Part shown: piece after piece, positions 29,801 to 37,490 of the stretch
How positions within the stretch are numbered: the stretch's first letter is position 1
Layout: each line of letters begins with the position of its first letter
Source of the DNA: an uncultured Muribaculaceae bacterium
GTDB lineage: Bacteria > Bacteroidota > Bacteroidia > Bacteroidales > Muribaculaceae
DNA: 55,901 nt
Direction: 5' to 3'
Assembly: GCA_910578035.1 (NCBI GenBank)
Contig: CAJTOB010000013.1
Coordinates: 1 to 55,901 of the forward strand
Notes under the pieces: generated by a model
Seen by the model: the letters and a program-made list of their open reading frames with translations, nothing else
What the model was told of the DNA's origin: nothing
Database searches by the model: none
Position numbers and translations under genes: made by a program

Positions 29801-31086
29801 CTCAGATGGCCGCTTTCTGCTGAGAAGTGGCGGAATTCGCCAAGACGGGTGTCGCTGCGGTGGAGACCACCTTCCACAGAGCCAATCCATACCGAGCCAT
29901 TGTCCTCTGCAAGGATAGCGTTGACGGGAGCATTGAAGCAAAGCCCGGGAGCATTGAAGTTGTTGGTGATATCGCGCACACGCAGGCGTTTCGGCGACAG
30001 ACGGTTAAGACCGCAACCTTCTGTACCGATCCATATGCGGTCGCCGTCGATATATATCTTATTGATAAAATTATTGTTTATAGAACCGGCCTCATCTATA
30101 TTCGGTCTCTGCACACGCTCAAAATTATCGCTTATCGGATTATATATGTTAAGTCCTTGCAATGTGCCTACAAGTAGCCTGCGGTCGGCAGTGACCGCCA
30201 GAGTGCTTACATAGTTCTGCGAAATCGACAAGGTATCGGCATCGTTGTACTCATACATCTTGGCAATATTCTCTGCCGGATTATAGCGGCAAAGGCCAAG
30301 GTCGGTGGCAATCCATACCTCGCTGCCATAAAGAATGATGTCGGACACTGTTATATCCGGTGCGAATGTGAGGCAGTCTGCAACGGGTGTGACCACTATA
30401 CTATTGCTGTCAGCAGATACATCGAGCTGCGAAATAACGCCTCCGATCACTGTCCAGACACGGCCGTCGGCATAGACATCGCGCAGAGCCACAGGCCCGA
30501 TCGGATGAGGTATGCCTGAAAGCTCGTAGATATTCTCAACGGCGCCGTCGTTTCCGAAGTCAATGCAGAAAATGGAATTCACCGTACGCAGCCAGAGGCG
30601 TCCGTCGGCGTCGGCGGTCACAGCCCATATAGTGTTATGGCACACTTCATACAGGCGTCCGTCGCGGTCTTCGATTTCCATAGGCTGCAATGTATACAGA
30701 TTGAGCGTACACAGGCCACCGTCTGTAGCCACCCATAGCCGCTCGAACTTGTCTTCGGCCATTTCCACGGCAAAATTCCCCGCCAGCGGATACTCCTCAG
30801 ATGTAACACTGAAGTTGATAAATTCATCGCCGTCGTAGCGAGACAGCCCTCCGCCGCCGAGACCAATCCAGAGAAAGCCGCGGCTATCACGGTAGATATC
30901 GTCGACAAAATTGTGAGGCAAGCCTTCGGCCGCCGTAAGATATCCTACATTATAGGATGACAGGAAGGTATTCGGAAGAGTCGTATCGCTGACGGCAGCC
31001 GACACCCTGCACACTCCCGCTGCCACCGCAAACAGCAGAAAGCAAAAACAGGATAAAAGTAATCTGAAAATGTTAAGTGGTTTCAA
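26869..31086 (-). CDS. Hybrid two-component system regulator (HTCS) for arabinan
   Basis: This encodes 1405 residues. A signal/anchor is at 5-30, followed by a periplasmic sensor of Reg_prop propeller repeats (many copies like DRDGHLWFGSSKGL, about 40-720), a Y_Y_Y domain (about 740-810) and a membrane helix (about 820-845). The histidine kinase has FFTSITHEFRTP with His893, then the ATPase NLLGNALKFTPEGG and DTGTGIAPGD. The receiver domain carries DLIISDLMMPVMDG with Asp1201 as phospho-acceptor, and a C-terminal AraC-type DNA-binding domain (SEIAYEVGFNDSKYFTRCF) follows. One protein thus senses oligosaccharide in the periplasm and activates genes. It lies between the two arabinan operons, both of which carry matching tandem sites. 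Confidence 0.95.
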   Translation of the reverse strand: MKPLNIFRLLLSCFCFLLFAVAAGVCRVSAAVSDTTLPNTFLSSYNVGYLTAAEGLPHNFVDDIYRDSRGFLWIGLGGGGLSRYDGDEFINFSVTSEEYPLAGNFAVEMAEDKFERLWVATDGGLCTLNLYTLQPMEIEDRDGRLYEVCHNTIWAVTADADGRLWLRTVNSIFCIDFGNDGAVENIYELSGIPHPIGPVALRDVYADGRVWTVIGGVISQLDVSADSNSIVVTPVADCLTFAPDITVSDIILYGSEVWIATDLGLCRYNPAENIAKMYEYNDADTLSISQNYVSTLAVTADRRLLVGTLQGLNIYNPISDNFERVQRPNIDEAGSINNNFINKIYIDGDRIWIGTEGCGLNRLSPKRLRVRDITNNFNAPGLCFNAPVNAILAEDNGSVWIGSVEGGLHRSDTRLGEFRHFSAESGHLSHNSVSAIARDGSGRLWAGTWGGGVNVLSEQSDGRLVRRRHIIETDDGRFHIGYIGALMWDSINNLMWLGTSRGLFIHNPQTGIVEEAYPGSIDDAFGAVGSVVDRDGHLWFGSSKGLIDINLEEYGKKHSREAVRCIRGRLDNPDAVADERITFLFLDREGHLWIATNGNGVYCRHTDAGLDIFSSMTTADGLPSDIVLGIAQDKDGNMWFSTYSGLACMSPGGEITTYDRYGDLTTDQFYWNAAATDSAGKVLLGTTQGLMSIGGAVPRSAPGRGASIAFTHVSVDNHALLPGEGDGEPFFCPVRGLRLHERNRSVSFEFSAFDYDGNHTGLYSCRLLGFDDKWTTLPPGRRYTGYTNLKPGKYTLQVRYIRKGGSESEAIVSELPIIVRPYFYRTWWFLLLCVAGVAALVVLLYKLRMRSVKSQQLLLQKTVKERTAEIEEQKRQVQQLTMDRISFFTSITHEFRTPITLILGPIERALKLSYNPQVIEQLHFAERNSKYLLTLVNQLMDFRKIESGKMEIMRSSGNLRSYLANIIEIFRPLAVDRSIDLKLCDRLPRPVMSFDDEALQKVLINLLGNALKFTPEGGRITLYATVLPAACADGVESIYLSVADTGTGIAPGDIDRIFDRFYQGSSPIKYPVSGTAGSGIGLYLCHSLVEIYGGRISVRNNHNGIGCTFRVLVPLPEGETALADTPLLPSAIKNTETASAAQKHDEPADKRTTILVVEDNDDMRAFIRSILVDRFAVAEARNGEEALKVLSNREIDLIISDLMMPVMDGMELSRRVKENFDISHIPFLMLTAKTGREPRLESYRMGVDAYITKPFDEELLMARIDGIMKTRRKYQSSFADGLEVESLNISEESRDKKFMDQVMKVITDNYRNSYFEIGDFAEALGVSRSLLNKKLQSLVGQSAGQLLRSFRLKTAHELIVRNRKTRAMNISEIAYEVGFNDSKYFTRCFTKHFNINPSTLMNEKG

Positions 31087-31164
31087 GATGTAAGTGATAT
31101 GCGGTATTATCGGATTTCAGGTGGTCGGGCCGGTCCGTAGGACCTTCTGTGGCATTTATGCGGA

Positions 31165-31172
31165 CAAAGATA
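31165..31172 (-). promoter_or_regulatory. -7 element (TATCTTTG) of the HTCS gene
   Basis: The plus-strand bases CAAAGATA read TATCTTTG on the minus strand, an exact TAnnTTTG match, giving a leader of about 70 nt. Two copies of AGAACAAAAAA lie just upstream (minus-strand reading of 31178-31188 and 31196-31206), 18 bp apart; their role is unknown. Confidence 0.5.
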
Positions 31173-31253
31173 ACATATTTTTTGTTCTTAAAAGTTTTTT
31201 TGTTCTAATTATTGATTGTGAGCATGTAAAAAATTTTTTATACGCCACAATAC

Positions 31254-31316
31254 TGTTTTATCCTCTAAAAATATTGTTTTATCCACCTCGTCATGTCTCC
31301 AAAATCACTAACTTTA
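31254..31316 (+). promoter_or_regulatory. GH43-GH51 operon promoter with tandem HTCS sites
   Basis: TGTTTTATCCTCT (31254-31266) and TGTTTTATCCACC (31275-31287) are direct repeats 21 bp apart. After 21 nt comes TAACTTTA (31309-31316), one base from TAnnTTTG. The core (A/G)TCC(A/T)C and all spacings match the SusCD operon promoter at 26805-26865. Confidence 0.7.
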
Positions 31317-31348
31317 CCGTCAAAATGCCAATCGTACCCTAATTCTAC

Positions 31349-32830
31349 ATGAATAACCTTATCAAAGTTCTTGCGCCTATATTTTTTGTCGCCGCGTTTT
31401 CATCGTGTGCCGAGACCGTATTCCGGCCTATGCCGGCACCGAATCCATGGGCTGACGACTACCGAGCGGTGTCTTCGATAGACAATAATGACAAGTGGGG
31501 CACTTATAATGTGCACGACCCGGCTGTATGCCTCGTTGGCGACACATTCTATATGTATTCCACCGACGCAATTTTTGTCGACACGGCAGCGCATACACGC
31601 ATGCGACCGAAAGGCTTCGTGCAGATGAGAAAATCGGCCGACCTTGTCAACTGGCAGTTTGCAGGCTGGGCATTCCCCGAAATACCGGCAGAGGCTGTCG
31701 AATGGGTACGCAGTAATAACAACGGCCATGGGGCGCACAATGTATGGGCTCCATATATGGTAGACATGCACGATGGAACATTCCATCTTTATTATTGTGT
31801 GTCGGCTTTCGGCAGAAACAGCTCTTATATAGGTCTCGCAGAGGCACCGTCGCCCCTCGGACCGTGGAAACATGTCGCTCCGGCCGTGAAAACAAACAGC
31901 GACGCACCGACGAACGCCATCGACCCCTCGGTAATCACCACTTCCGACGGACGCTGCTTTATGCACTATGGCTCATATTTCGGCGGTCTAAACTGCCTGG
32001 AACTCAATCCGGCTACCGGTCTTCCGACGGTAGAAGGCGATTTGGGAAGCAAAACCGCGAGCCGTGCCAACTACAAGCGCGACAATATCGAGGCTCCGGA
32101 AATCATATTTAATCCCGACAACGGATTCTACTATCTCTTCCTATCCTACGACCCGCTGATGACAACATACAACGTTCGTGTAGGCCTGTCGCGCTCTGCC
32201 GAAGGGCCGTTCACCGACATGCACGGACGCCAGCTTGCCGATTCTACAGAGAACTTCCCGATTCTCACAGCGCCTTATCGCTTTGAAGGACACTCCGGCT
32301 GGGTCGGAACAGGCCACTGCGGCGTTTTCACAGACGCAGACGGCAATTTCTTCATGGCACATCAGGGGCGACTCGCTTCCGCTCCCGACATGATGGTGCT
32401 TCACGTGCGCCGTATGTTTTTCACTTCCGATGGCTGGCCGATGGTATCGCCGGAGCGATATACTGCTGTCCGCGAACGCTTTTTCAAGACGGCCGACCTC
32501 GAAGGCGAGTGGGAAATAATGCGTTTGTTCGAGCCCCGCGCCGACCGCAGTGGCAGCGCCTCCGCTCTCTTAAGCAAAAGCGACCTGCTCGACGGAGACG
32601 GCAACAGCTCACAGCGATTCACGCTTTGCTCGAATGGAAAAATAGAGCCCGGAGAAGGCTCCTGGCACTTCGACAGCGGAAAGCAGACCCTCTCAATCGC
32701 TTTCGGCGATGACCGTATTGACGACATAGCCGTGTTTGCCGGCCATGACTGGGAACGCGAGCACGACACTGCCCTACTCACCGGACTCGACCGTTCCGGA
32801 AGAGCATTATGGGGCAAACGAGTGAAATAA
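31349..32830 (+). CDS. GH43 arabinanase/arabinosidase-type lipoprotein
   Basis: This encodes 493 residues. The signal ends in the lipobox FSSC followed by AE. GH43 markers are YNVHDPAVCLVGDTFYMYSTD (catalytic base Asp), NAIDPSVITTSDGR (Asp) and NIEAPEIIFNPDNGFYYLF (acid Glu). HNVWAPYMVDMHDG supports the five-blade propeller. A C-terminal beta-barrel of about 100 residues (DLEGEWEIMRLFEP to GRALWGKRVK) parallels that of the other GH43 in this locus, so both probably belong to arabinan-active GH43 subfamilies. It is the first gene of the plus-strand operon, followed by two GH51 genes. Lipid anchoring suggests work at the outer membrane. Confidence 0.85.
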   Translation: MNNLIKVLAPIFFVAAFSSCAETVFRPMPAPNPWADDYRAVSSIDNNDKWGTYNVHDPAVCLVGDTFYMYSTDAIFVDTAAHTRMRPKGFVQMRKSADLVNWQFAGWAFPEIPAEAVEWVRSNNNGHGAHNVWAPYMVDMHDGTFHLYYCVSAFGRNSSYIGLAEAPSPLGPWKHVAPAVKTNSDAPTNAIDPSVITTSDGRCFMHYGSYFGGLNCLELNPATGLPTVEGDLGSKTASRANYKRDNIEAPEIIFNPDNGFYYLFLSYDPLMTTYNVRVGLSRSAEGPFTDMHGRQLADSTENFPILTAPYRFEGHSGWVGTGHCGVFTDADGNFFMAHQGRLASAPDMMVLHVRRMFFTSDGWPMVSPERYTAVRERFFKTADLEGEWEIMRLFEPRADRSGSASALLSKSDLLDGDGNSSQRFTLCSNGKIEPGEGSWHFDSGKQTLSIAFGDDRIDDIAVFAGHDWEREHDTALLTGLDRSGRALWGKRVK

Positions 32831-32875
32831 ACAAACACAGACATATACAAAATATTTTTACCCAAATAACCAATC

Positions 32876-34885
32876 ATGATCTACAAATCAAGCCTGCTCC
32901 TGTCGCTCGGACTGTCTACAGCGCTGTCGCTTGCCGCGAACAACGTGTTCACCGTCCAGACCGACAAACCTGGAGCCCCCATACAGCCGACAATGTACGG
33001 CCTGTTCTTCGAAGACATCAACTATGCGGCCGACGGCGGTCTTTATGCTGAAATGATTAAAAACCGCTCGTTCGAATTCCCGCAGAATCTGGCCGCATGG
33101 GTCACATACGGTGATGTCAAGTTGCAGAACGACGGCCCCTTCGAGCGCAACCCCCACTACGTGCGCCTCGCCTCGGCCGGACACAACGACAAGCACACAG
33201 GCCTTGAGAACGAAGGTTTCTTCGGCGTAACATACAAGAAAGGCGAAAACTACCGCTTCTCCGTCTGGGCTCGCTCGCCTCAGGGGAAACCGGCCAAAAT
33301 CCGCGTTGAGCTCGAAAACCCCGCCTCAATGAACAATTCTCAGGTTGATGCAAGCAAGGAAATCACCGTCGATTCAAAGGAATGGAAAAAATATGAAGTA
33401 ACCCTTACCCCCGACAAGGACTGCAGCAAGGGCAAACTCCGCATTTTCCTCAAAAAACCTGACACAACCCCCGTCGACCTCGAGCATATATCGCTTTTCC
33501 CCGAAAAAACATGGCAGGGCCATGAGAACGGCCTCCGCGCAGACCTCGCCCAGAAGCTTGCCGACCTCAAACCGGGCATCTTCCGCTTCCCCGGCGGCTG
33601 CATTGTCGAAGGTACTGACCTCGACACCCGCTACCAGTGGAAAAACACTGTCGGCCCTGTTGAAAACCGTCCTGTCAACGAAAACCGCTGGCACTACACA
33701 TTCCCTCACCGCTTCTATCCTGACTATTACCAGTCGGGTGGTCTCGGATTCTACGAATACTTCCTCCTGTCTGAAGAAATCGGTGCAGAGCCTCTGCCCG
33801 TGCTCAGCGTAGGCCTCGCATGCCAGTTCCAGAACCATGAAGAAAGCGCCCATGTGCCTGTAAACGAGCTCCAGCCCTATATCCAGGATGCTCTCGACCT
33901 CATTGAGTTTGCCAACGGCGGTACCGACACCAAATGGGGCGCGCTCCGTGCCGAAATGGGCCATGCCGCACCCTTCAACCTCAAATTCATCGCCATCGGC
34001 AATGAACAGTGGGGCCCTGAATATCCCGAGCACCTCGAACCCTTCGTGAAAGCTATCCGCAAGGCATATCCCGACATCAAGATTGTCGGCTCGTCCGGCC
34101 CCGACTCCGAAGGCGAACAGTTCGACTATCTCTGGCCCGAAATGAAGAAACTCGGCGCCGACCTCGTCGACGAGCACTTCTACCGCCCCGAGACATGGTT
34201 CCTTGCTCAGGGCAACCGATATGACAACTACGACCGCAAGGGCCCGAAAGTATTTGCCGGCGAATATGCATGCCACGGCAAAGGCAAGAAGTGGAACCAC
34301 TTCAACACCGCCCTCCTCGAAGCCGCTTTCATGACCGGCCTCGAACGCAACGCCGACATCGTGCACATGGCTACATACGCACCCCTCTTCGCCCACGTCG
34401 AAGGCTGGCAGTGGCGCCCCGACATGATCTGGTTTGACAACAGCGAATCGTTCCCCACATCAAGCTACTACGTGCAGCAGCTCTATAGCCTCAACAAGGG
34501 CACCAACGTACTCCCCGCTAATCTCAACGGCAAGCCTGCCGCCGGCAACGAAGACCAGAACGGTCTCTTTGCCAGTGCAGTCGTAGACAAGAACACCGGC
34601 GAATACATCGTCAAAGTTGCCAACACCTCCTCGACCGTGCAGCCATTCGAAATCAAACTCACTGGTCTCAAAAAGAAAGAAACAATCGGATCAGCCACTG
34701 TCACCACCCTTTCTTCGCCCGACCCCGATGCCGAAAACTCTCTTGAGAATCCCGGCCTCATCATGCCGCTCACAAAAGAAATCGACACGGCCGCACTCGG
34801 AGACAAAGTGAAAAACGCATATACCTACAATGCGTCGCTCAAGCCCAATACATTCTATGTCTTCAAATTCAAAAAAGCAGAATAA
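32876..34885 (+). CDS. GH51 alpha-L-arabinofuranosidase with inserted carbohydrate-binding module
   Basis: This encodes 669 residues with a Sec signal (1-22). The N-terminal GH51 segment MYGLFFEDINYAADGGLYAEMIKNRSFE is followed by a CBM4/9-like beta-sandwich (about residues 65-215, KKGENYRFSVWARS). The barrel then resumes with IFRFPGGCIVEGTDL. Acid/base Glu377 lies in IAIGNEQWGPE and nucleophile Glu463 in KVFAGEYACHG. A C-terminal beta-sandwich follows. GH51 enzymes are retaining and release terminal or side-chain L-arabinofuranose. A plain signal peptide suggests a periplasmic enzyme acting on imported oligosaccharides. The next gene, another GH51, begins only 9 nt after the stop, so the pair is co-transcribed and probably complementary in linkage preference. 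Confidence 0.93.
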   Translation: MIYKSSLLLSLGLSTALSLAANNVFTVQTDKPGAPIQPTMYGLFFEDINYAADGGLYAEMIKNRSFEFPQNLAAWVTYGDVKLQNDGPFERNPHYVRLASAGHNDKHTGLENEGFFGVTYKKGENYRFSVWARSPQGKPAKIRVELENPASMNNSQVDASKEITVDSKEWKKYEVTLTPDKDCSKGKLRIFLKKPDTTPVDLEHISLFPEKTWQGHENGLRADLAQKLADLKPGIFRFPGGCIVEGTDLDTRYQWKNTVGPVENRPVNENRWHYTFPHRFYPDYYQSGGLGFYEYFLLSEEIGAEPLPVLSVGLACQFQNHEESAHVPVNELQPYIQDALDLIEFANGGTDTKWGALRAEMGHAAPFNLKFIAIGNEQWGPEYPEHLEPFVKAIRKAYPDIKIVGSSGPDSEGEQFDYLWPEMKKLGADLVDEHFYRPETWFLAQGNRYDNYDRKGPKVFAGEYACHGKGKKWNHFNTALLEAAFMTGLERNADIVHMATYAPLFAHVEGWQWRPDMIWFDNSESFPTSSYYVQQLYSLNKGTNVLPANLNGKPAAGNEDQNGLFASAVVDKNTGEYIVKVANTSSTVQPFEIKLTGLKKKETIGSATVTTLSSPDPDAENSLENPGLIMPLTKEIDTAALGDKVKNAYTYNASLKPNTFYVFKFKKAE

Positions 34886-34894
34886 TCTCCTCGT

Positions 34895-36433
34895 ATGAAA
34901 CTACTTAATCTGACTATCGCCGCTCTACTCGGCACAGCCTCGGCTTTTGCGGCCCAGACTGTTACCATCGAGCCCAAGCCAACGACGACAGCCTCTAAAA
35001 TCAACAAGGAAATCTACGGTCAGTTTGCCGAACACCTTGGCACCTGCATCTACGGAGGCATATGGGTAGGCGAAGATTCGCCGATACCCAACACTCAGGG
35101 TTACCGCAACGACGTGCTCGGCGCTTTCCGCGAACTGCATATACCTGTGCTCCGTTGGCCCGGCGGCTGCTTTGCCGACGAATACCACTGGACAGACGGC
35201 ATCGGCCCTCGCGAGAACCGTCCGCGCATGGTAAACAACAACTGGGGCGGAACAGTCGAAGACAACAGCTTCGGTACTCACGAATTCTTCAACCTCTGCG
35301 AACTCCTCGGCATTGAGCCTTATCTTAGCGGCAATGTAGGCAGCGGCACAGTCGAAGAACTCGCCGAATGGGTCGAATATATCACTGCCGAAGACGGTCC
35401 ACAGGCACAGCTCCGCAAGCTCAACGGCCGCGAGAAGCCCTGGCATCTCAAATATCTCGGCGTAGGCAACGAAAGCTGGGGCTGCGGAGGCTCGTTCACG
35501 CCCGAATATTATGCCGATGTATATCGCCGCTATCAGACATATTGCCGCAATTTCGGCAAGAACCGTCTCTATAAAATTGCATCCGGCGCCAGCGACTACG
35601 ACTATAACTGGACCGAAGTAATGATGAAGAAAGCCGGCGGCCACATGAATGGTATCTCTCTGCACTACTACACCGTGCCGGGCTGGACAGGCTCGAAAGG
35701 CTCTGCCACAAACTACACCGACGAGGACTACTACTGGACTCTCGGCAAGTGCCTCGAGATAGGCCCGGTTGTGGAAAAGCACATGGCAATCATGGACAAA
35801 TATGACCCCAAGAAGCGTGTAGGTCTTATGGTTGACGAATGGGGCACATGGTGGGATGAAGAACCTGGCACCATAGCGGGTCACCTCTACCAGCAGAACA
35901 CCATGCGCGATGCAATGGTAGCAGCGTTGTCACTAAACACCTTCCACGGCCTCACCGACCGCGTGAAAATGGCTAATATCGCACAGATAGCAAACGTGCT
36001 TCAGGCCATGGTGCTCACAAAAGACGACCAGATGGTACTCACCCCCACCTACTACGTATTCAAAATGTATGTTCCTCATCAGGACGCTACATACATACCT
36101 CTGGAAATCAATACTCCCGTACGCAAGGTGCGCGATAACCGCTATGTGCCTGTCATCAGCGCCACGGCTTCTGAAAAAGACGGCAAAGTGACAATCTCGC
36201 TCACCAACACCGACCTGGCAGAAGATTTCGACATCAACATTCCGCTCGAAAACATCAAAGCACGCAAGATTGTAAACGCAGAAATCCTTACAGCAAAGGA
36301 CATACGCGACTACAACAATTTCGGCGAGGCTGAAAAAGTGACACTCAAACCTTTCAAAGGTGCGAAAACGGCCAAAGGCACCCTCTCTGTTTCCCTCCCC
36401 GCCAAATCCATCGTCACTCTTACCCTCGACTGA
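34895..36433 (+). CDS. GH51 alpha-L-arabinofuranosidase
   Basis: This encodes 512 residues with a Sec signal (1-20, ending AFA). It is the compact GH51 form without a CBM: INKEIYGQFAEHLGTCIYGG, VLRWPGGCFADEYHW, acid/base Glu193 in YLGVGNESWGCGG, nucleophile Glu315 in LMVDEWGTWW, and a C-terminal beta-sandwich. Length matches intracellular-type GH51 enzymes, which usually form hexamers and release arabinose from short oligosaccharides; here the signal places it in the periplasm. It is the last gene of the arabinan plus-strand operon and is followed by a strong terminator. Confidence 0.94.
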   Translation: MKLLNLTIAALLGTASAFAAQTVTIEPKPTTTASKINKEIYGQFAEHLGTCIYGGIWVGEDSPIPNTQGYRNDVLGAFRELHIPVLRWPGGCFADEYHWTDGIGPRENRPRMVNNNWGGTVEDNSFGTHEFFNLCELLGIEPYLSGNVGSGTVEELAEWVEYITAEDGPQAQLRKLNGREKPWHLKYLGVGNESWGCGGSFTPEYYADVYRRYQTYCRNFGKNRLYKIASGASDYDYNWTEVMMKKAGGHMNGISLHYYTVPGWTGSKGSATNYTDEDYYWTLGKCLEIGPVVEKHMAIMDKYDPKKRVGLMVDEWGTWWDEEPGTIAGHLYQQNTMRDAMVAALSLNTFHGLTDRVKMANIAQIANVLQAMVLTKDDQMVLTPTYYVFKMYVPHQDATYIPLEINTPVRKVRDNRYVPVISATASEKDGKVTISLTNTDLAEDFDINIPLENIKARKIVNAEILTAKDIRDYNNFGEAEKVTLKPFKGAKTAKGTLSVSLPAKSIVTLTLD

Positions 36434-36452
36434 TATACACTCCACTCTTAAG

Positions 36453-36489
36453 AAAGCGGTGTAGCCTGAAAATGGCTACGCCGCTTTTT
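36453..36489 (+). terminator. Terminator of the GH43-GH51 operon
   Basis: AAAGCGGTGTAGCC and GGCTACGCCGCTTT form a long stem (one mismatch) with a short AT-rich loop, followed by T residues, 20 nt after the GH51 stop. Confidence 0.85.
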
Positions 36490-36515
36490 GTTTATTTTGA
36501 AAATCCGACCAATAA

Positions 36516-36560
36516 TGAGCCGCACAACAAAACATTTGAAGATTCTATGAGCTATCTTTG
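36516..36560 (+). promoter_or_regulatory. Promoter and candidate autoregulatory site of the second AraC gene
   Basis: TGAGCCGCACAACAAAAC starts at 36516 and the -7 element TATCTTTG occupies 36553-36560, a 37-nt offset. The same motif lies at the same 37-nt offset before the -7 of the reductase gene (37419 to 37456). Confidence 0.55.
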
Positions 36561-36580
36561 CAGTCTAAACCCAGACTGAT

Positions 36581-37396
36581 ATGGAAAAACTGGACGTATT
36601 CAATTGCTCAAACACCTTTATCGCAAGCTATTTCACCGACGACCGCGGCTGCGCCCACTGCAACCGTGAGCATACTCTCATCTATATTCACTCAGGCGAA
36701 CTGGAGATTACAGACAGCGGGCGTAAGACCATACTTCATCCCGGCGACTGCGCTTTCATGAGGCGCGACAACCGAATGTGGCTCCAGAAGCGCGTCAAAG
36801 ACGGCAGGCCCTACCGTTCGGTTGTGATGAAGTTCTCCCGCGATTATCTGAAAGAGTTTTTCCACACTCTGAACCGCAGAGATATTCCGGCTGACGCGCG
36901 ACGGGAGAAGGCAAGTCTTGTAAAATTTCCGGCAGACCGCCTGGACGTGCGCAGTCTCTTTGAGTCGCTGATACCTTATTTCGACGCAGAAGCCTCGCCT
37001 GATGAGGAGATATTAAAAATGAAAATGGAAGAAGGAATGTTCACCATTCTTAAAACCGACGAAAATCTGTATGCCTCATTGTTTGATTTTGTCGAACCGT
37101 GGAAGATAGACATCGTGGATTTCATGGAGAAAAACTATATGCACGACCTCACGATGGAAGAAATGGCATACTATACAGGCCGAAGTCTTGCCACGTTCAA
37201 ACGCGATTTCAAGAAGATAAACAGTCTTACTCCGCAGAAGTGGCTGATACGCCGACGGCTTGAAGCGGCACGGGAACTGATTCGCAAAGGCGGCAAAAAA
37301 GTGTCTGAAATATGCTTCGATGTAGGCTTCAAAAATCTGTCGCATTTCTCAAAACTATATAAAGAAACCTACGGTATGGCTCCTACTCTTTCATAG
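36581..37396 (+). CDS. AraC family transcriptional regulator
   Basis: This encodes 271 residues. The N-terminal cupin-like half (TLIYIHSGELEITDSGRKTILHPGDCAFMRRDN) is an effector-sensing barrel. The C-terminal half has two helix-turn-helix units: LTMEEMAYYTGRSLATFKRDF and VSEICFDVGFKNLSHFSKLY, ending TYGMAPT. This layout is common among regulators of oxidoreductase genes in Bacteroidales. The next gene is an aldo/keto reductase, and both promoters share a TGAGCC...ACAAA motif at the same distance from the -7 element, so autoregulation and control of the reductase are likely. The ligand is unknown. The stop codon is TAG. Confidence 0.88.
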   Translation: MEKLDVFNCSNTFIASYFTDDRGCAHCNREHTLIYIHSGELEITDSGRKTILHPGDCAFMRRDNRMWLQKRVKDGRPYRSVVMKFSRDYLKEFFHTLNRRDIPADARREKASLVKFPADRLDVRSLFESLIPYFDAEASPDEEILKMKMEEGMFTILKTDENLYASLFDFVEPWKIDIVDFMEKNYMHDLTMEEMAYYTGRSLATFKRDFKKINSLTPQKWLIRRRLEAARELIRKGGKKVSEICFDVGFKNLSHFSKLYKETYGMAPTLS

Positions 37397-37463
37397 TGAG
37401 CCGCAGGACAAAGCAGATTGAGCCACGCAACAAAGCCGTTGCGTGGCTTTCGCTGTAATTTTG
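37397..37463 (+). promoter_or_regulatory. Reductase promoter with two TGAGCC sites
   Basis: TGAGCCGCAGGACAAAGC (37397) and TGAGCCACGCAACAAAGC (37419) are direct repeats 22 bp apart; the -7 element TAATTTTG is at 37456-37463. The second repeat overlaps the terminator stem of the upstream gene. The promoter implies translation from ATG 37491. Confidence 0.6.
37421..37450 (+). terminator. Terminator after the second AraC gene
   Basis: AGCCACGCAAC (37421-37431) and GTTGCGTGGCT (37438-37448) form a perfect 11-bp stem with a 6-nt loop and a short T stretch. It overlaps the regulatory repeat described for the next promoter. Confidence 0.65.
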
Positions 37464-37490
37464 CGGTGTGAAATCAAAACCAGACCGCCT

